This document shows, piece after piece, positions 43,072 through 47,952 of a stretch of 47,952 bases of DNA; within the stretch, counting starts at the first letter, position 1; every line of letters begins with the position of its first letter. Position numbers and translations under genes: made by a program. Origin of the DNA: Aphanothece sp. CMT-3BRIN-NPC111 (GTDB taxonomy: Bacteria; Cyanobacteriota; Cyanobacteriia; Cyanobacteriales; JAHHGU01); assembly GCA_019359765.1 (NCBI GenBank), contig JAHHGU010000040.1, positions 1-47,952 of the forward strand, read 5' to 3'. The notes under the pieces are model-generated. The model was not told the origin of the DNA, searched no databases, and was given only the letters and a program-made list of their open reading frames with translations.

Positions 43072-43290
43072 ATGATTAATCCTAGCCCTAATCCCATCCC
43101 CCAGCCAGAGATTCCCAATCCCTTACCTGAACCCCTACCCGATCCTTTTCCCCAGCCAAATCCGGTGCCTGAACCCATACCTGGGCCCGTTCCCGAACCC
43201 ATACCCGGCCCTGTGCCTGAACCAGTGCCAGCTCCCATTCCCCAGACAGTTCCAGGATCAATTCCTCAAACGATTCCTGAACCCGTCTAA
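43072..43290 (+). CDS. Proline-rich repetitive microprotein
   Basis: A 72-residue frame, MINPSPNPIPQPEIPNPLP and onward, consists of P-x-P-x repeats with x from E, G, N, I, V, D (PEPIPGPVPEPIPGPVPEPV), and ends TIPEPV. A GGA lies 14 bases before the ATG. No signal peptide or cysteine is present. Such a sequence would adopt a polyproline II rod. It ends 32 bases before ychF, on the same strand. Because the opposite strand also reads Gly-rich, the repeats could have arisen by slippage of a hexamer. Whether it is made is uncertain. Confidence 0.55.
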   Translation: MINPSPNPIPQPEIPNPLPEPLPDPFPQPNPVPEPIPGPVPEPIPGPVPEPVPAPIPQTVPGSIPQTIPEPV

Positions 43291-43322
43291 AAAAGATTTC
43301 ACCCAGTTTCCATCCTTGAACT

Positions 43323-44411
43323 ATGCTTAGAGCCGGAATTGTCGGACTTCCCAACGTCGGAAAATCTACTTTATTTAATGCCCTAGTCGCTAACGCCAAG
43401 GCTCAAGCCGCTAACTTTCCCTTTTGCACAATTGAGCCGAATGTGGGCATCGTCGCAGTGCCGGATGAGCGATTAAATGTTCTGGCTAAAATATCTTCAT
43501 CCGTGCAAATTGTACCCGCTCGCGTTGAGTTTGTGGATATTGCCGGTTTAGTTAAAGGTGCTAGCCAAGGAGAGGGCCTGGGCAATCAATTTTTGTCCCA
43601 TATCCGGCAAGTGGATGCAATTGTTCATGTGGTGCGTTGTTTTGAAAACGATGATATCATCCACGTTGCTGGTTCTGTTGATCCATTACGAGATATTGAA
43701 ATTATCAATTTAGAGCTAGGTTTAGCAGATTTAGGGCAAATTGAACGCCGCATTGAACGCACTCGCAAAAATGCCCGCACCAACAAAGAAGCTCAAATTG
43801 AATTATCGGCTTTAGAAAAACTGAGTGCTGCTTTGAATGAAGGTAAACAGGCACGTCAAGTAAGTTTAACGGAAGAAGAAACTCAATCAATCGAGCAGCT
43901 AGAATTACTCACCTCCAAACCTATAATTTATGCGGCCAATGTGTCTGAGGATGATTTGGCGACTGGTAATGAATGGGTAGAACAAGTGCGAGGTTTTGCG
44001 GGTTCAGAAGCTCAAGTTGTCGTTGTTTCTGCCCAAGTGGAATCTGAGCTAATTGAGTTACCTGAAGAAGAAAGGGCAGAGTTTTTGGCATCTTTAGGCA
44101 TGGAAGAAGGCGGATTAAAATCTTTGATTCGCGCTACTTATGAACTTTTGGGTTTGCGTACTTACTTTACTACTGGGCCGAAGGAAACCCGCGCTTGGAC
44201 AATTCATGCGGGAATGTCAGCGCCACAGGCGGCCGGAGTGATTCACACTGATTTTGAGCGCGGCTTTATCCGGGCAGAAACGGTTGCTTATGATGACCTT
44301 GTGACAGCTGGAGCAATGAATGCTGCTAAGCAAAAGGGTTTAGTCCGCAGTGAAGGTAAAGAGTATGTAGTTCAGGAAGCGGATGTAATGAACTTCCTAT
44401 TTAATGTTTAG
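43323..44411 (+). CDS. ychF: Redox-regulated ATPase YchF (Obg-like)
   Basis: A conserved P-loop ATPase that binds ribosomes and is turned down in stress. The 362-residue protein has G1 GLPNVGKST (8-16), DIAGLVKGASQGEGLGNQFL (switch 2), a coiled-coil-like helical insert (about 128-200), G4 replaced by YAANVSED (typical for YchF, which prefers ATP), and a C-terminal TGS domain (GLRTYFTTGPKETRAWTI, FERGFIRAETVAYDDL). The ATG at 43323 gives the usual N-terminus. Confidence 0.97.
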   Translation: MLRAGIVGLPNVGKSTLFNALVANAKAQAANFPFCTIEPNVGIVAVPDERLNVLAKISSSVQIVPARVEFVDIAGLVKGASQGEGLGNQFLSHIRQVDAIVHVVRCFENDDIIHVAGSVDPLRDIEIINLELGLADLGQIERRIERTRKNARTNKEAQIELSALEKLSAALNEGKQARQVSLTEEETQSIEQLELLTSKPIIYAANVSEDDLATGNEWVEQVRGFAGSEAQVVVVSAQVESELIELPEEERAEFLASLGMEEGGLKSLIRATYELLGLRTYFTTGPKETRAWTIHAGMSAPQAAGVIHTDFERGFIRAETVAYDDLVTAGAMNAAKQKGLVRSEGKEYVVQEADVMNFLFNV

Positions 44412-44494
44412 CAAATGCCCGCACTACAGATGAAGCTGATGATGGCGATCGCCCTCTAGGTAGTTGAGCGTCTCGTTCACATTACCTATTCTGC

Positions 44495-44522
44495 GTAGGG
44501 GCACGGCATGCTGTGCCCTTAC
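44495..44522. repeat. Palindrome with core GGGCACGGCATGCTGTGCCC
   Basis: GTAGGGGCAC pairs with GTGCCCTTAC (one mismatch) around GGCATGCT. Relative of 11050-11066. Confidence 0.7.
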
Positions 44523-44971
44523 TGTGTTGAGGGTTGGGCTAGTTCGTTTTTGTAGCTCAGAAGTCTGCTCTACCAGCGGCGCGTATTGCTATAGCGCCGC
44601 CTACTGTAAGGCAAAGCAACACACCCTATACTGATAATTTTTTCTTACCGGAGCTTAAGTTTGGGAAGTTCAATTATATTTTATGTGTATTTCTACCTAC
44701 TTTTCATCTCTATTTTGTCACTTTCAGTAGAGAAAAATATGAAAACTTAAATAGTTTTTCATGACCTAACTTCTACTAGTGTAATGACAGGCACGATTGG
44801 CTTAAGTTCCGTAGATTCACTGAAGATAATGCTCGTTGTTTAAAATAATATAGAAATAGAGAGAGCTGAGAGCCGAGCTAACTCTTACTATCAAAACTTA
44901 GACACAAACCTACTGCCGGGTAGGTATTGCCCCCACGATAGTCTCTAAAGGTTTTTCACTGCTAATTAACA

Positions 44972-45089
44972 TACAGCAGATTGCAAGTTGGTGAAGTACA
45001 GAAATACCCCACCCGCGCTCCCTTGCCCCCTCCCCTTAGTAAGGGGAGGGTTGGGGAGGGGTGTACTTTTTTAGATGCAATCTGCTGTA
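44972..45089. mobile_element. MITE-like element, 118 bp
   Basis: Perfect 14-base terminal inverted repeats, TACAGCAGATTGCA and TGCAATCTGCTGTA, then a second pair AGTACA and TGTACT, and a central 11-bp arm palindrome CCCTCCCCTTA/TAAGGGGAGGG. No frame. It resembles the element at 33745-33847 over its first 35 bases. Confidence 0.7.
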
Positions 45090-45177
45090 AGTTCTGAAAC
45101 GGCTAACCATCAGTCAGGAAAGGCTCGTTAGGTATAGTTTTTTAACGCTCTCCTTGTTTAATTAGAGGATTAACTAA

Positions 45178-47952
45178 ATGTCTTATAATTTTTCTGGTTC
45201 CAGCACCTCTAAATCATCCTATCATCAGCAAGTAACAACTCCTTCCTCAGGTTTTTGGCTCAAACCCAGCATAAGAGAGCCACTGGGAAAGACAACAAAA
45301 TTAGTAGTATTAGGATTAATTAGTTTAGTCCTAGGCAGCCAACGAGCTTTAGCACTGCCCACAGGCGGACAAGTGGCATCAGGAACAGCAACAATTGGGC
45401 AACCTGATGCCACCCATATGAATATCAACCAAACCACAGACCGGGCAGTAATTAACTGGCAAGAATTTAACATTGGTTCACAGGAAGGGGTAACTTTTAT
45501 ACAACCTTCTGCCACCTCAGCCACCCTCAACCGTGTCACTGGTAGCACACCCTCAGATATCGCCGGTAGCATCAACGCCAACGGTCAAATCATGTTGGTG
45601 AACCCGAATGGTATTCTTTTTCAAAATACGGCTAATGTTGATGTCTCTGGATTAGTTGCTACTACTCTCAACATTTCTGATACTAACTTTCTATCTGGGT
45701 TACTTCCTAACCAAGCAACCAGTCCCGCATGGTCATTCAGTACTTCTTCTGGAAAAACCCCGGCAACAGTAGAAAATCAAGGGAATATCACTATTAGAAA
45801 TAGTGGTTTTGCTGCCTTAGTTGCCCCCACAGTCACCAACAGTGGGACAATTAACGCTCTTTTAGGCAAAGTTGTACTAGGATCGGGTACTGCCGCTACC
45901 GTTGACTTTCGGGGCGATCGCTTAATTTCCTTAGCAGTTACCCCAGGATTAAAAACCTCAGTCAGCAACAGTGGTAATCTAATCGCCGATGGAGGAGTTG
46001 TCAAACTCAGCGCCCGTTCTGGTGCAGCGGTTTTGGACAACGTAATTAACACCACAGGGTTGATACAGGCGCAGTCAGCCAATAACCAAAATGGCAAAAT
46101 TGTCCTGGAAGGGGGAAATAATGGCACAGTCACCGTCGCTGGTAGCCTTAATGCTGCTGGTAGGGTAGATGTGACGGGCAAAACCGTGCAGGTTTCCACA
46201 GGAAATATCACCGCACCAAATGCCAAATTCACAGCCCAAGGAGACCTGACATTTAACCAAAACTATACCAGTGGCGGCGGGAACCTAGAGTTATTAACGA
46301 CGGGAACCGGGAATATTTCTACGCAGAAAATTAGCACCCAAGGTGGCACCCTTTCTATAAATAGTAAAAACTCGATTAATACAAATGGAGCTGACCTAGA
46401 CTCGACTAATGGGGCATCTAATGGCGGGAAAATTACCCTGCTAGCCAACAACAACATTACTACAGGCTCTATTTTATCTTTATCAAGAAATGATGCTGGT
46501 AATGCTGGGAATGGCGGTATAGTTAGCGCCACAGCTACCAACGGCAATATCACCACAGGAAATATAGACTCTAGCTCTTCCTCTCCAGTAGGCACTACGG
46601 GGGCTGGAGGGAATGTGACTCTAACTGCAAAAGGTAGCAGTGGTGGCGATATTAACGTCCAAGGGATATCATCTGGTTCTTTTGCCAGCTCAACTGCGGG
46701 CATTGGGGGAAATGTCAGCCTCACCGCAGCTAACACCATCAACATTGGAAATATTAATAATGTTGCCAATACTAAGAATAACTACGGCAACATTAGCCTC
46801 ACGGGTAATGAGATTAACCTCAATGGTGGAGATAACTCGATCCGTGGTGATGGCAAAACCGTACTGATGCAGTCTTCCTCCCCAGGTCAAAAAATTCGCA
46901 TCGGCAGCAGCGATACCAATGCTACAGATACATTGGATCTCACCAGCACTGATGTCGCCGCCTTGAAAGATGGCTTTAGCAACATCACCATTGGACGCAC
47001 TAACGGTAGTGGTGCTGTTACTATTGACCCCGTTACCTTTTTTGACCCAGTGAAGATTCAGGCGACTGGAGTTGGAGGCACGATTCTTGCTAACGGGACA
47101 ATTAGTGGAGCATCGGGTTCTAATAGCTCCATTAGTTTGCTAGCGAACGGGAATATTAATACCCAAGGTATTAAAACCTACGGAAATACGATTAATATCC
47201 TCAGTAATAATGGGGGAATTACCACGAATGGGCAAGCTTTAGACACAACCAATGGGGCGAGTAATGGTGGGGCAATGACCCTGACGGCGAAAAATGGGGA
47301 CATTAATACAGGTAACCTCAACACCTCCTCTACCAATATTGATGGTAATGCCGGAAAAGGTGGGTCGATTGCCCTTACAGCTACAGGTAGCAGTGGTGGG
47401 AATATTAACATCAATGGAAGTGTAAGTACTGGCGCTTATGCTAGCGGTAACGTTGGTTATGGAGGAAATGTTACCTTCAAAGCGAATAATTCTCTCACTC
47501 TTGGCAGCGTCAATCAGGGTTTTGCCAGCAACTTCAGTAACGGTAGTGTCATCCTTCAAGCAAGTAATATTTACCTGAATCCTGGAGCTACCACAATTTT
47601 TGGCGACAGCATTACGGCAACAGGACCGATAACGGCAGCGAATGCGCCCAATAGTTCCATTACCCTAGGCGCAAGCCGTAACATTAGCACTCAAGCTATC
47701 AGAACTTATGGCAATGCCCTGACTATGGCTAGCTTAAAGGGTTCCATTACTACGAATAACCAACATTTAAACACAACGAATGGGGCGAGTGATGCCGGGG
47801 GAATTAGCTTAGGTGCGTACAATGGCATTTCTACAGGAAATATATCCTCCAACTCTTACTTAGCAACAGGAAGTGGCAATGTTGGGAAAGGAGGAGATAT
47901 TAACCTGACTAATATTAACGGCAACATCTCCACGGGTGTAGTTAATTCCAGC
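45178..47952 (+). CDS. Two-partner-secretion exoprotein, filamentous haemagglutinin type (N-terminal 925 codons; runs off the right edge)
   Basis: A large secreted adhesin-like protein. The ATG at 45178 (AGAGG upstream) starts MSYNFSGSS. An unusually long signal peptide follows: charged N-region to residue 40, hydrophobic core about 41-53, cleavage near ALA-59. The TPS secretion domain (about 60-250) has TPS motifs WQEFNIG (94-100) and NPNG (142-145). The rest is repetitive beta-helix sequence rich in Asn, Gly, Ser and Thr, with copies of the TNGAS(N/D)GG motif at about 46400, 47245 and 47777 and alternating GNI and GGN units. The partner transporter TpsB (ShlB-type) must be outside the window. 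The function of the mature protein is unknown. Confidence 0.9.
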   Translation, partial: MSYNFSGSSTSKSSYHQQVTTPSSGFWLKPSIREPLGKTTKLVVLGLISLVLGSQRALALPTGGQVASGTATIGQPDATHMNINQTTDRAVINWQEFNIGSQEGVTFIQPSATSATLNRVTGSTPSDIAGSINANGQIMLVNPNGILFQNTANVDVSGLVATTLNISDTNFLSGLLPNQATSPAWSFSTSSGKTPATVENQGNITIRNSGFAALVAPTVTNSGTINALLGKVVLGSGTAATVDFRGDRLISLAVTPGLKTSVSNSGNLIADGGVVKLSARSGAAVLDNVINTTGLIQAQSANNQNGKIVLEGGNNGTVTVAGSLNAAGRVDVTGKTVQVSTGNITAPNAKFTAQGDLTFNQNYTSGGGNLELLTTGTGNISTQKISTQGGTLSINSKNSINTNGADLDSTNGASNGGKITLLANNNITTGSILSLSRNDAGNAGNGGIVSATATNGNITTGNIDSSSSSPVGTTGAGGNVTLTAKGSSGGDINVQGISSGSFASSTAGIGGNVSLTAANTINIGNINNVANTKNNYGNISLTGNEINLNGGDNSIRGDGKTVLMQSSSPGQKIRIGSSDTNATDTLDLTSTDVAALKDGFSNITIGRTNGSGAVTIDPVTFFDPVKIQATGVGGTILANGTISGASGSNSSISLLANGNINTQGIKTYGNTINILSNNGGITTNGQALDTTNGASNGGAMTLTAKNGDINTGNLNTSSTNIDGNAGKGGSIALTATGSSGGNININGSVSTGAYASGNVGYGGNVTFKANNSLTLGSVNQGFASNFSNGSVILQASNIYLNPGATTIFGDSITATGPITAANAPNSSITLGASRNISTQAIRTYGNALTMASLKGSITTNNQHLNTTNGASDAGGISLGAYNGISTGNISSNSYLATGSGNVGKGGDINLTNINGNISTGVVNSS

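Larger units (their letters stand above)
44412..45177. other. Repeat-rich intergenic region
   Basis: No gene was found. The interval 44495-44522 is a GTAGGGGCACGG palindrome; 44570-44600 has GCGGCGC/GCGCCGC arms; 44972-45089 is a MITE-like element; and 45090-45177 is the promoter and leader of the exoprotein gene. The stretch 44640-44970 is A+T-rich with nothing recognisable. Confidence 0.6.

Noticed and set aside
43088..43399. Minus-strand Gly-rich frame of about 100 residues
   Set aside because: It is the antisense of the Pro-rich repeats and of the start of ychF.
44545..44605. A stretch with TGGTAGAGCAG on the minus strand that looked like a tRNA D-arm
   Set aside because: No acceptor stem, anticodon or T-arm could be built around it, and the flanking GCGGCGC/GCGCCGC arms form a simple hairpin instead.
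45225..47559. Several long minus-strand frames within the exoprotein gene
   Set aside because: They mirror the repetitive Asn/Gly-rich coding strand; composition bias keeps stops away on the other strand. The + strand frame has a start, signal peptide and TPS domain.

Overview
The window is chromosomal DNA of a cyanobacterium, probably a filamentous or otherwise large-genome form. The evidence is many copies of the HIP1 octamer GCGATCGC, an rbp-rpsU pair, a DpsA-type ferritin, pentapeptide-repeat and VMAP-HTH/NB-ARC proteins, a Ser/Thr kinase with C-terminal PPC-like domains, Uma2 endonuclease, heptameric tandem repeats between genes, and a CRISPR repeat ending in ATTGAAAC. I cannot name the genus from sequence alone.

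Layout. 1-5 kb: the 3' tip of an IS630-type transposase, an FTR1 iron permease, a small pentapeptide protein, rpsU, rbp and a GntR-family regulator. 5-13.3 kb: prs, an M20 amidohydrolase, bioD, a membrane Ser/Thr kinase, dpsA, a small cyanobacterial protein and a thioredoxin-like [2Fe-2S] protein. 13.4-22.2 kb: a minus-strand cassette of a short SWIM-like zinc protein, a conserved unknown (DUF5691-like), a VWA protein, a Uma2 endonuclease, a MoxR AAA+ ATPase and a DUF5682 protein. 22.5-28.9 kb: a DHA2-type MFS exporter, DoxX, a STAND NTPase with an N-terminal VMAP-type HTH and TPR-like tail, and a ferritin-like diiron protein. 28.9-36.3 kb: polyprenyl diphosphate synthase, a pentapeptide-RidA fusion, a Nudix hydrolase, malQ, a RodZ-like protein, a pseudouridine synthase and a DUF2993 protein. 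36.5-38.9 kb: a CRISPR array of 32 complete repeats plus one truncated repeat, with no cas genes in the window. 39-44.4 kb: a 4-TM protein, cdsA, cbiT, an Orn/Lys/Arg decarboxylase, a Pro-rich microprotein and ychF. From 45.2 kb to the right edge: the first 925 codons of a two-partner-secretion (filamentous haemagglutinin-type) exoprotein.

How genes work together. The most interesting unit is the 13.4-22.2 kb cassette. A MoxR ATPase and a VWA protein usually form a chaperone or remodelling pair. Here they travel with a large DUF5682 protein whose N-terminus carries motifs resembling TIKI/EreA/ChaN hydrolases, a conserved unknown and a small zinc protein. A NB-ARC protein with a VMAP-type (vWA-MoxR-associated) HTH lies 3 kb away. 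This suggests, but does not prove, a stress or conflict system. The CRISPR array is an orphan at this locus and must depend on Cas proteins encoded elsewhere.

Non-coding DNA is dominated by short dispersed repeats: heptad tandem repeats (some inserted in frame inside genes), ATCTGCGT-type repeats, long palindromes, and 100-120 bp MITE-like elements with TA(C/T)AGCAG ends.
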